This document shows, one piece after another, positions 1 to 6,373 of a stretch of 17,395 nt of DNA (position 1 is its first letter; the number at the start of each line of letters is the position of its first letter). This DNA is from CAZJOD01 sp964547525. Its GTDB lineage: Bacteria; Bacillota; Clostridia; JAAYHZ01. The translations under genes and the position numbers were made by a program. The stretch is from positions 1-17,395 of the forward strand of contig CAZJOD010000076.1 of the NCBI GenBank assembly GCA_964547525.1, written 5' to 3'. Below the pieces are notes generated by a model, which searched no databases, was not told the origin of the DNA, and was given only the letters and a program-made list of their open reading frames with translations.

Positions 1-2
1 AC

Positions 3-650
3 GTGTCAAAACGCTTACTTACAAGGGTTTTAAAAGATAATAAAAGCTTGGTTGATGTTGTGTTTTATGATGCTCTGGTTTGTAATTCGGTTTGGATTAA
101 CCAATGTATTGATATGAATGTCGATACGATTGTCAGGGTAAAAAATAATAATAATAAATGTTTGAGAAAAGTGAAAGCTTTAGCGAACAAATCCGAATCG
201 GTTGCGGTGTGGGATGATGAGAAGGGTATTGAAAAGATAGAGGTATATGAGCGGGTTTTTAACATGAATGATGTCGGTCGACCGTTACGATTCGTAAAAT
301 TCGCAATAAAACATCCTGATAAAAGACGTTCTCAAATCATGATTGTGACAACTTGTATGGAAATGAGTCTGAAAACCATATACAAAATGATTAAGGCTCG
401 TTGGATCATAGAAAATTCAATATTTAACAATTTAAAGAACCATGCCGATCTTAATCATTGTTTTGTCCATGGTGGGAAAGCTGTTGAAGCGATAATATAT
501 TTAATGTTTATTGCATCCAACTTATTTCAATTATTTAAGGTTAGGCGAATAAAAAATCACGTACCCATACAAATTGAACTTGTAAGATTATTGTTCAAAG
601 GTATGTATTTATTGAAATACGAGAGCAAATTGATATTTGATACCGGATAA
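3..650 (+). CDS. IS4-like DDE transposase, C-terminal part (cut by window edge)
   Basis: C-terminal portion of an insertion-sequence transposase that would catalyse cut-and-paste movement of its element. The open frame runs from the window edge; the first GTG at base 3 is probably internal, because IS4-type transposases are usually about twice this length. Visible features are an Asp in the context FYDAL (about residue 23) and a later RWIIEN segment with Glu at about 137 followed by NNLK. These match the second Asp and the Glu of the DDE triad in the DDE_Tnp_1/IS4 group; the first Asp would lie upstream of the window. The end LNHCFVHGGKAVEA followed by a hydrophobic stretch is typical of these proteins. 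No clear terminal inverted repeat could be identified after the stop. The family call is from motif recognition; the IS name is not known. Confidence 0.8.
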   Translation: MSKRLLTRVLKDNKSLVDVVFYDALVCNSVWINQCIDMNVDTIVRVKNNNNKCLRKVKALANKSESVAVWDDEKGIEKIEVYERVFNMNDVGRPLRFVKFAIKHPDKRRSQIMIVTTCMEMSLKTIYKMIKARWIIENSIFNNLKNHADLNHCFVHGGKAVEAIIYLMFIASNLFQLFKVRRIKNHVPIQIELVRLLFKGMYLLKYESKLIFDTG

Positions 651-882
651 ATATCAGACAATTGAATATAGCGGAGGACTGATTGGGGGTAAGGGGGTAG
701 TCTGCATAAAAATAGAAAAGTTGGTATGTTTTAAACATTTTATATTGCGATTTGAGTAAATATTTGGTAAGATTGTAGTAGAAGCTAGAATGCTCCTATA
801 TGAACACTAATGAAAGAAACATGTCAATTCAGTAGGTGATACTTAATATACAGTAATAATGTAAATTTTGAATATGCCAAAA

Positions 883-938
883 AATCCAATTACCGCAAAA
901 AATATATAAAAATTCAGTTACCGCATAATATATATATT
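883..938. repeat. Imperfect 28-bp tandem repeat (2 copies)
   Basis: Copies at 883-910 and 911-938 align without gaps over 28 bases. Each contains the core TTACCGCA (890-897 and 918-925) followed by an A/T run with ATATATA. The pair sits directly upstream of, and touching, the -35 box at 937. It could be an operator pair or IS-derived sequence. Confidence 0.6.
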
Positions 939-965
939 GAATACAACCAACCTTAATGATAAAAT
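937..965 (+). promoter_or_regulatory. Candidate sigma-A promoter for the GT-C-like gene
   Basis: TTGAAT (937-942), a 17-base spacer and TAAAAT (960-965), about 100 bases before the start codon of the membrane glycosyltransferase-like gene. Box quality and spacing are good; the call is by inspection only. Confidence 0.5.
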
Positions 966-1062
966 TTATATATAGAGATTTGAAAGAGCTCGGAGCCGTT
1001 CTACTATTTGGTTAATTAACAAATATAATTAGGATGTGATAAATTTTTTTTGGGGGTGCTGT

Positions 1063-3120
1063 ATGCAATTACCGGGATACTCGTTGGGTATTTTAGCTAA
1101 GTTAATATTAGTGTTTTTACTGTTGTATGCAGTACTACCGGTTAAAGCCTTAAAAAATAAAATCACCTCTACATTTACTATTGAGAAGTTTTTTATTGGT
1201 TTTGTACATGCAAATTTTATAACGATTATGATCGTTCACTTTCTTTCTTTTATAAAGATATATGAATTTTTTTCACTAATATTTTGCTATTATGCCGTAT
1301 ATATACTATATAAATGGTTAAACAGCAAATATATCACCAAAGAAAACAAGCCGATATTAAATATTATATTTTTAGATAAGTATTATGAGATATTAGATAT
1401 GTATGATAGTCCTAAAGGCCTTAGGAAAGAATTATCCGGTCGGTTAAAATCTTCGTTCTTGGCATTTTTGGACAGTATTCGTAATAAATTTAAATCCTTC
1501 ATCTCTAACCCTTTGAATAGCATAGCTTTATTAATAATTTTAGCTGTAGGTGCATATATAAGATTTCACCATTCTATTAACCATCTATATTTAGGTGCTT
1601 CGGATTCTTATGTACATTTAGCTTGGGTTAAATATCTAGGTAATAACGATATCTATAAAGATGGTATTTACCCATATGGATATCATGCAATAATATCAGC
1701 TATAAATAAAATCTTCTTCATAGATCCATACTTTATTGTACGTTTTATTGGAGCTATGGAAGGAATCATAATATTATTATCTATCTATTATTTGGTAAAA
1801 GTTAGTTTTAATAATAAACCTTGGTTAGCGTGGGTTTCATTGGGCTTATATGTAGCGGGATTACAATTACCAATTGATGTTTGGAGACAAGTTTCTGCAC
1901 TACCTCAAGAATATGCAATAATTTTTTTCTTACCAGGAATGCATTCTTTTAGAATGTATTTAAAAGATGATAGTAAACATTATTTTATATTATCATTGGA
2001 ATGCTTTGCTATAACCCTTTTGGTACACCCGTATGTTACTGTTTTTCTGGCAATAGGATATATAATAACATATTTAGTTTATTATGAAAGGTTCTTAAAT
2101 TTTCGATTCGTTTTAAAAACCTTCATTGGAATGGCTTTAGCCGGTTTTGTCGGTATTTTACCGCTTATTGTAGGTGCCATTTTGGGAATGGAATTCCACG
2201 GATCATTAGGATATATACAAAGAGTTGCAGAATTACCTGATAAAATATCTCTATCTGAGATTTTACGGTTTAACGAACCTAGTTCGGCATTAAAATTACT
2301 AATTCCTATAATTATGATATTTATATTGATACTTATACTTATTAGATTAAAACTAAGAAAAAATATGCTTAACGAGAAAGAAAAGTTTAGAATTATCTTA
2401 ATCTTTATTCTACTTGCTATAACATTTTATCTATTGTACCGAGCTCCATATTTAGGATTACCGGTCTTAATGGACATAAACAGAATAGGTATTTTCTTAT
2501 CTATTGTGGTAGTAATCATTTTTGTTATGCCCTTTATCATACTTGATTTTTTTGGTATAAAAAAAGCAATTAATATGATTTTACACTCACTAATCATAGC
2601 CGGATTATGTTTAATAACTGTGTCATACTCAAAAATAACCATTCCCCAAGGCTTTCAACTGGAATACGATGAAGCTGTATATAATTATGTGACCATAAAA
2701 CGAGATTATCAGTATTTGAACTGGACAATTATTTCACCTGTGGAGCAATATCAACAGTCTTTAGGGTATGGCTGGCATTATAATTTATGGGAATTGGTAA
2801 AAAAGCTAGAGGATGGCGAGGATTTAACATTTCCTACCGATTATGTGTTTATATTTGTTGAAAAGAAACCCTTATGGTCAGATGAGTATGTAAGTGAAGA
2901 GTATGCGAAACAAGGCTTTCCCGAAGAACAGGAAGAGTCGGTACAATATTATTACGGTGGGAACAGAATTATCATACAATCAATAGCTTATTACTGGGCG
3001 GAGAGTTTTATGCAAAACAATGACAATATGAAAATATACTTTGATAATGACATTTTTAGGGTTTATGTCATTGAACAAGATTGGACAAATCCTGTTGTAC
3101 TTAGGAAATATCGGGGGTAA
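1063..3120 (+). CDS. Large multi-pass membrane protein, GT-C-like glycosyltransferase candidate
   Basis: An integral membrane protein of 685 residues from ATG 1063. That start is preceded at good distance by GGGGGTG; the in-frame GTG at 1036 has only a weak site. Two or three hydrophobic helices come first, then a basic loop (about 90-150), then many further helices up to about residue 545, and finally a soluble Tyr-rich domain of about 140 residues. The loop after the first helix of the main block has ASDSYVHLAW (Asp about 181, His about 185). An acidic residue followed by His in the first extracytoplasmic loop is typical of GT-C enzymes, which use polyprenyl-phosphate-linked sugars. The gene lies one codon-length gap before a GT4 gene and near a polysaccharide deacetylase, so a role in surface polysaccharide synthesis or protein glycosylation is likely. 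The exact donor and acceptor cannot be told; a polymerase or flippase-like role is an alternative. Confidence 0.6.
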   Translation: MQLPGYSLGILAKLILVFLLLYAVLPVKALKNKITSTFTIEKFFIGFVHANFITIMIVHFLSFIKIYEFFSLIFCYYAVYILYKWLNSKYITKENKPILNIIFLDKYYEILDMYDSPKGLRKELSGRLKSSFLAFLDSIRNKFKSFISNPLNSIALLIILAVGAYIRFHHSINHLYLGASDSYVHLAWVKYLGNNDIYKDGIYPYGYHAIISAINKIFFIDPYFIVRFIGAMEGIIILLSIYYLVKVSFNNKPWLAWVSLGLYVAGLQLPIDVWRQVSALPQEYAIIFFLPGMHSFRMYLKDDSKHYFILSLECFAITLLVHPYVTVFLAIGYIITYLVYYERFLNFRFVLKTFIGMALAGFVGILPLIVGAILGMEFHGSLGYIQRVAELPDKISLSEILRFNEPSSALKLLIPIIMIFILILILIRLKLRKNMLNEKEKFRIILIFILLAITFYLLYRAPYLGLPVLMDINRIGIFLSIVVVIIFVMPFIILDFFGIKKAINMILHSLIIAGLCLITVSYSKITIPQGFQLEYDEAVYNYVTIKRDYQYLNWTIISPVEQYQQSLGYGWHYNLWELVKKLEDGEDLTFPTDYVFIFVEKKPLWSDEYVSEEYAKQGFPEEQEESVQYYYGGNRIIIQSIAYYWAESFMQNNDNMKIYFDNDIFRVYVIEQDWTNPVVLRKYRG

Positions 3121-3126
3121 ATAAAT

Positions 3127-3225
3127 ATGAATATATTATTAGTGAGTTCTGTAGCACCAATAAGAGGTGGCGTATGCAATTATATGTTAACAATAAGTAA
3201 AAACTTAAACAACTCGGTCATATGA
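3127..3225 (+). pseudogene. Detached N-terminal piece of the GT4 glycosyltransferase
   Basis: A short frame from ATG 3127 (ribosome binding site GGGGGT overlapping the end of the previous gene) encodes 32 residues starting MNILLVSSVAPIRGG and stops at TGA 3223-3225. This is the first beta strand and glycine-rich loop (GGVCNY) of a GT4 glycosyltransferase. The next 362-residue frame lacks exactly this part. Moving into the -1 frame near 3208-3214 gives the continuous text N-L-G-H-M-S-K-I, which is what GT4 proteins have there. A loss of one C (AACCTC to AACTC) would explain it. The stop overlaps the next ATG as ATGA, so reinitiation is possible. Confidence 0.75.
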
Positions 3226-4310
3226 GTAAGATTATCAGCTTAAGTAAAGAAGAGGGTTCAGATTTAAAATATTATAATAAAAACTTAATAAAAATAATAA
3301 GTTTTTTTATAAAAAATGACTTTATGTTTATTCTATCATTTATAATAACAAATTGGATGGTTATTTTTAAGGTTCGGATTGATATCAATAAAAACAAATA
3401 TGACATAATTCATGCACATGATATTAATTCCTTTAACGGATTATTTAATATATGCAAACGCAAAAAGATAAAATTATTATTACAATTACATGGTTTCTTA
3501 AACTCCGGTAATCTGGCTCTAAAAAAGATTCATGAAAATTCATGGGCCGGTAAATATTTATTAAAAAAAGAAATTAAAGCATTTACACGAGCAGAAATAA
3601 TTATAGCTAATTCTACATACTATATTGACTATTTAAAACAATATACGGATATTAACAAAATAAGACTTATTTATAACTTTGTTGACTGCAATGTATTCAT
3701 TAAATTTGATGAAGAAATAAGAAAATCTCTAAAAGAACAATTTAATTTTAATAAAAATGAATTTATACTTATGTATGCAGGTAGATTGGCAAAATCAAAA
3801 GGTATAAAATATATTTTGGAAGCTATGAAGTTGATAGATAACATTCCGGTAAAATTGATTATTGCCGGTGATGGACCGGAAAGAGATAATTATACCTATT
3901 ATGTTAATAACAATAATTTAAGCGAAAAAATCATCTTCAAAGGTGATCTCAATAAAAATGATCTTATTAATCTTTACAATATAACAAATTGTTTTATAAT
4001 GACTCCCGTTTCAGATGAAGGTCCTATAGAAGGTACTTCATTGGCAATCTTAGAAGCAATGTCCTGTGGTTTGCCGGTAATAACCACGCCAATAGGCGGT
4101 ATTAACAATATTTTTGAGAAAATTAGCGAGAGTTTAGTATTAGAAGAAAAAAATTCATCCGCAATATCGGCTGCAATAATCAGGTTGTATAAGGACAGAG
4201 AATTAGCAGAAGCTCTTTCCAAAAAATCTTATGAGTTAGTAAGAAACGATTTTTCAGTCGAAGCTGGAATTAATAAATTATGTAAAGTCTATGAAGAAAT
4301 TTTAGGTTAA
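3222..4310 (+). CDS. GT4 family glycosyltransferase, main part lacking the N-terminal strand
   Basis: A retaining GT-B fold glycosyltransferase that transfers a sugar from a nucleotide donor in the cytoplasm, probably to a lipid-linked glycan. Visible features: DIIHAHD (about 61-67) and a QLHG motif (88-91) in the acceptor half; YAGRLAKSKG (185-194), AGDGPE (215-220), and an E-x7-E motif with Glu 270 and Glu 278 in EGTSLAILEAMSCGLPV, the donor-site signature of GT4. The C-terminal Glycos_transf_1 domain is complete. The frame begins at ATG 3222, which overlaps the stop of the N-terminal piece. GT4 enzymes need the missing first strand and Gly-rich loop, so this gene is either broken by a 1-base deletion, a sequencing error, or read by frameshifting or reinitiation. 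It ends 10 bases from the convergent deacetylase gene. Confidence 0.8.
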   Translation: MSKIISLSKEEGSDLKYYNKNLIKIISFFIKNDFMFILSFIITNWMVIFKVRIDINKNKYDIIHAHDINSFNGLFNICKRKKIKLLLQLHGFLNSGNLALKKIHENSWAGKYLLKKEIKAFTRAEIIIANSTYYIDYLKQYTDINKIRLIYNFVDCNVFIKFDEEIRKSLKEQFNFNKNEFILMYAGRLAKSKGIKYILEAMKLIDNIPVKLIIAGDGPERDNYTYYVNNNNLSEKIIFKGDLNKNDLINLYNITNCFIMTPVSDEGPIEGTSLAILEAMSCGLPVITTPIGGINNIFEKISESLVLEEKNSSAISAAIIRLYKDRELAEALSKKSYELVRNDFSVEAGINKLCKVYEEILG

Positions 4311-4320
4311 TATAATAATT

Positions 4321-5172
4321 TTATGTGTTCAATGAGATATGAGGAAATTTATTTTTATCTAAATATTCTCCGATTGAAACAAAATTAAAGTTGTCTAATA
4401 AAATTTCAAATTTGTTCATGGTTTTATTTATATTTAAATAATGTAAAGTGTGTGCATAAAAACCGGTATTTATCCGAGGTTGATTGATATCAAACTCCCA
4501 CGGATGAATATAAACCATACCTGCGCCGGTTTTATTAACTATCTTTAAAGATGAAATAATAATCCTGCAAGGAATCGCTCTTAAAAAAAATCCTCCCGAA
4601 AAAGGAATAGTAAAACCCGGAAAAGTAAAAACCGTTGAAGGTATCTCAGTTATATTTAATTTTTTACCGTTGATTACAGGTTTAAAAGGTTTTACAGGTA
4701 AATGTTTTTCACCTAAAAAAAGCATCTTAATAGTTTGAAAGCTTGAATCACATAAAAAACCTTCTTCTTCAAGAATTTCTAAAGCCCATATATTTTTATT
4801 TGATATAGACCAACAAGGAGCTCTAAAATATTTTACTTTTACCCCCGTTATTTCTTCTAATAAAAACTTTGATTCTCGAATATCTTGTCTGAATTCATGT
4901 GGTGTCATTATAGATACTTTTTTATGAAAGCCACCATGAGAACCAATTTCATGTCCTTGTCTCACTATCTCGTTTATAAGATCGGGTTCTTCACGAGCAA
5001 TACATGATAAAATAAAAAAGGTCGCTTTAATATTACGTTTTGATAATATTCCTAAAATTTTATAAGTATTATCTTTTATTCTGGATTCATATGATCCCCA
5101 GTGTTTCACATCTATATTAAAATCACTGGTTTGATACCAGTCTTCAATGTCGACTGTTAGTATATTTATCAC
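4321..5172 (-). CDS. Polysaccharide deacetylase, XrtA/PEP-CTERM-associated type (DUF3473-like)
   Basis: A NodB-fold deacetylase of 283 residues that would remove acetyl groups from an N-acetylated polysaccharide. The start is GTG at 5170-5172, supported by AGGGAGA at about 5181-5187. Motif 1 is TVDIEDWYQ (Asp 8, Asp 11), motif 2 is the metal site SHGGFH (His 79, His 83), motif 3 is RAPCWSI (Arg 118), and near the end HPWEFD (His 223, Trp 225, Glu 226). The DxEDWYQ and HPWE patterns are those of the deacetylase family first defined next to XrtA exosortases, whose C-terminal part is called DUF3473. No signal peptide is seen, so it may act at the inner face or with other membrane proteins. It is convergent with the glycosyltransferase genes, which suggests the same surface-polysaccharide function. 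No exosortase is present in this window. Confidence 0.85.
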   Translation of the reverse strand: MINILTVDIEDWYQTSDFNIDVKHWGSYESRIKDNTYKILGILSKRNIKATFFILSCIAREEPDLINEIVRQGHEIGSHGGFHKKVSIMTPHEFRQDIRESKFLLEEITGVKVKYFRAPCWSISNKNIWALEILEEEGFLCDSSFQTIKMLFLGEKHLPVKPFKPVINGKKLNITEIPSTVFTFPGFTIPFSGGFFLRAIPCRIIISSLKIVNKTGAGMVYIHPWEFDINQPRINTGFYAHTLHYLNINKTMNKFEILLDNFNFVSIGEYLDKNKFPHISLNT

Positions 5173-5304
5173 ACATTTTCTCCCTAATTATTAAACACTT
5201 CGTATTTTTACCAATAATGTTAACTATACATTCTATATTTTATCCCTTCGAATAAATCTTAGCATACAAATTCAAAAAAAGAAAGGTGCAAAAAATATAT
5301 GATA

Positions 5305-5323
5305 TTACATACTAAGTATGTAA
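5305..5323. repeat. Perfect 19-bp palindrome
   Basis: Arms TTACATACT (5305-5313) and AGTATGTAA (5315-5323) are exact reverse complements around a single A. It could be a dimeric repressor operator or the end of a decayed mobile element; it lies upstream of the deacetylase gene on the minus strand and directly before the RHS remnant. Confidence 0.6.
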
Positions 5324-5512
5324 TTTACTATTGAAGGAGATCGCATCGCCACTAAATACGATTCCATAGATAGTAAAATTAGGGTTACCATTACTGTAGG
5401 GAATGTTGCTACAAACACATATACCACTTTTTACGAATATGATAATATTGATAGATTATTGAGAACTGAAACAGGAAGGGAGCAATACACTTGGATGGTA
5501 TTGCTTTTTTAA
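5324..5512 (+). pseudogene. RHS/YD-repeat protein remnant
   Basis: In the frame ending at TAA 5510-5512, about 62 codons read through without stop or good start and contain FYEYDNIDRLLRTETG, which matches the YD repeat (YxYDxxGRL) of RHS and wall-associated proteins, preceded by a TxYDS-like half repeat. It is far shorter than any RHS protein and has no ribosome binding site for the frame, so it is read as a leftover fragment of a polymorphic-toxin or wall-associated gene. Confidence 0.65.
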
Positions 5513-5539
5513 TCGCTCTTTGGAAAAACCAAAGCGATT
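5511..5539. other. Stable hairpin after the RHS remnant
   Basis: AATCGC, a short bulge, CTTTGG, an A5 loop, CCAAAG and CGATT form a two-part stem. There is no T run after it on the plus strand, so it is not a standard intrinsic terminator. Confidence 0.5.
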
Positions 5540-5620
5540 AAACCTCCCGGTTTGGTTGGAAATATTGATACTACCCATATTCTTGCAATATATGTATACA
5601 GGAAGCAATTAAAAAATGCT

Positions 5621-5649
5621 TTGACAAAAATTATCGTGAACCTTATACT
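5621..5649 (+). promoter_or_regulatory. Consensus sigma-A promoter
   Basis: TTGACA (5621-5626), 17-base spacer, TATACT (5644-5649). Transcription would begin near 5656. The first thing downstream is a small inverted pair AGGT/ACCT and then an intrinsic terminator at 5699, so the main product may be a short RNA or an attenuated leader. Confidence 0.7.
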
Positions 5650-5698
5650 ATATTGTATAATTAAGGTGTGTTCAACCTAATAAGTCAGAAAGTAATAT

Positions 5699-5727
5699 AA
5701 AAGATAGGTTATCATTCTATCTTTTTT
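5699..5727 (+). terminator. Intrinsic terminator-like hairpin
   Basis: AAAAGATAG (5699-5707), a 9-base loop, CTATCTTTT (5717-5725) and a T run reaching 5727. The stem is AT-rich, so it may be leaky. It lies about 45 bases after the expected start of the 5621 promoter. Confidence 0.6.
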
Positions 5728-5749
5728 CAGGAAAAATGGGAGACAAGCT

Positions 5750-5779
5750 ATGCCAAAAACAACAATAAAAGAATTCTAA
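5750..5779 (+). CDS. 8-codon open frame with a good ribosome binding site
   Basis: ATG 5750 is preceded by GGGAGA at suitable distance and encodes MPKTTIKEF before TAA. It is most likely the surviving start of a broken gene or a leader peptide, since it follows a promoter and a terminator and precedes a 47-codon fragment in another frame. No function can be given. Confidence 0.3.
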   Translation: MPKTTIKEF

Positions 5780-5798
5780 AAAAGGGGCTGCCCCATAG

Positions 5799-5942
5799 AA
5801 AATTGATGTAAAACTCGAAATTGATTGCAATATTGTCATACCGGGTTACCGAGTGATAGATCCTATGAGTTCCATTGATATGAAAATGTTTACAAGCCCG
5901 GATGTTGGAAAATATAAGAAAATAGAAGATTATCCGTTCTAA
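5799..5942 (+). pseudogene. Unrecognised 47-codon gene fragment
   Basis: Open frame between TAG 5796-5798 and TAA 5940-5942, reading KIDVKLEIDCNIVIPGYRV and ending in KYKKIEDYPF. The composition looks protein-like, but there is no start codon at its beginning and no family was recognised. It may be the end of the gene whose start is the 8-codon frame at 5750; the two are in different frames and are separated by a small GGGG-CTG-CCCC hairpin (5784-5794). Confidence 0.4.
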
Positions 5943-5956
5943 AAATTAAAAAAATG

Positions 5957-5985
5957 TTGACAAGCTTATCCACAGAAGTTAAACT
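5957..5985 (+). promoter_or_regulatory. Sigma-A promoter with a DnaA box in its spacer
   Basis: TTGACA (5957-5962), 17-base spacer, TAAACT (5980-5985). The expected start point, near 5992, coincides with the first base of the hairpin of the RNA-like unit below. The spacer contains TTATCCACA (5966-5974), the consensus DnaA box, so DnaA binding would block or modulate this promoter if the box is functional. Confidence 0.65.
5966..5974 (+). promoter_or_regulatory. Consensus DnaA box
   Basis: TTATCCACA matches the 9-base DnaA box exactly and lies between the -35 and -10 boxes of the 5957 promoter. It is a single box; no cluster that would indicate an origin was seen nearby. Confidence 0.45.
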
Positions 5986-5991
5986 TAATAT

Positions 5992-6056
5992 GTCGGAGGG
6001 ACAAGGTTCCTACTGACAATCCTCGCAAGACAAAGTCTTAGCGAGTTTTCCTTTTT
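5992..6056 (+). ncRNA. Candidate short RNA, unit A (hairpin plus terminator)
   Basis: A likely transcript of about 65 nt from the 5957 promoter. Hairpin 1 (5992-6017) pairs GTCGGAGGGA with TCCTACTGAC, with one mismatch and G-T pairs, and carries the apical motif GACAAGGTTC. AAT follows, then a terminator (6022-6056): CTCGC-AAGAC, AAA loop, GTCTT-A-GCGAG, T4, CC, T5. No open frame of note is inside. It is not one of the riboswitch classes I can recognise. Unit B (6124-6148) repeats the same architecture and apical motif. Confidence 0.5.
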
Positions 6057-6093
6057 ATGTATAAAAACAGAAAACCCGGAATATACTTAGAAT

Positions 6094-6175
6094 GGCTGAA
6101 GGATAAAGTCCTTACGGTCAACAGCTGATAGACAAGTTTCTATACAGCAAAAGGATCTCGGAAGAGGTCCTTTTT
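6094..6175 (+). ncRNA. Candidate short RNA or leader, unit B (two hairpins plus terminator)
   Basis: A small hairpin (AAGGA/TCCTT, 6099-6113) is followed by a second one at 6124-6148 pairing GCTGATAGA with TCTATACAGC and bearing GACAAGTTTC. Then comes a GGAA-loop terminator at 6152-6175 (AGGATCTC with GAGGTCCT, T5). The second hairpin matches hairpin 1 of unit A in its apical sequence while the stem bases differ but still pair. The possible -10 TATACT near 6082 has no good -35 box, so this unit may also be reached by readthrough of unit A. Confidence 0.45.
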
Positions 6176-6335
6176 ATGTGCTCAATTTAATAGAAAATAT
6201 ATCGGGACAAATATCAATTAATTCAGTAATACAGAATTATTTAGAACGATATGTGGATTTATGGATACATAGATTTATATAAAATTTTAAAATCAGTTTT
6301 TTGTACACATAATTTACATTGATATACCCTATTTA

Positions 6336-6344
6336 TGTTATAAT
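6336..6344 (+). promoter_or_regulatory. Extended -10 promoter of the pilT-like operon
   Basis: TGTTATAAT (TG 6336-6337, TATAAT 6339-6344) is a perfect extended -10 element 30 bases before the start codon. A TTGATA lies only 14 bases upstream of the -10, too close for a normal -35 box, so the promoter probably depends on the extended -10 or an activator. Confidence 0.55.
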
Positions 6345-6373
6345 GACATATATTAATCAGGTAGAGGTGTGGT

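Larger units (their letters stand above)
651..1062. other. AT-rich intergenic region after the transposase
   Basis: This 0.4-kb stretch has no credible gene. It should contain the end of the insertion sequence. Two G runs separated by TAA lie near 683-696. A 28-bp imperfect tandem repeat lies at 883-938 and a sigma-A-like promoter at 937-965. The last 20 bases hold the ribosome binding site GGGGGTG of the next gene. Confidence 0.7.
5173..6373. other. 1.2-kb region without intact genes; remnants, promoters and RNA-like elements
   Basis: No intact protein gene is present. Contents in order: leader of the deacetylase gene (minus strand), a 19-bp palindrome (5305-5323), an RHS remnant (5324-5512), a hairpin (5511-5539), a consensus promoter (5621-5649) with a terminator 50 bases after its start point, an 8-codon frame and a 47-codon gene fragment, a second consensus promoter (5957-5985), two terminated RNA-like units (5992-6056 and 6094-6175), and the promoter of the pilT-like operon. 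Between 6180 and 6310 nothing further is visible. Confidence 0.7.

Noticed and set aside
3204..3210. Programmed -1 frameshift site in the GT4 gene
   Set aside because: C-TTA-AAC is not a full X-XXY-YYZ heptamer, and no stimulatory structure is evident. A simple base deletion is the better explanation.
5990..6176. Possible c-di-GMP-I (GEMM) or glycine riboswitch upstream of the pilT-like gene
   Set aside because: GEMM needs the GACGCAAAGC core and tetraloop-receptor layout, which are absent. GCAAAAGGA resembles part of the glycine aptamer, but the remaining conserved blocks are missing. The terminators also end almost 200 bases before the gene, which has its own promoter.
6319..6344. TTGATA with TATAAT as a normal sigma-A promoter
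   Set aside because: The spacer is only 14 bases. The extended -10 element explains the promoter better.
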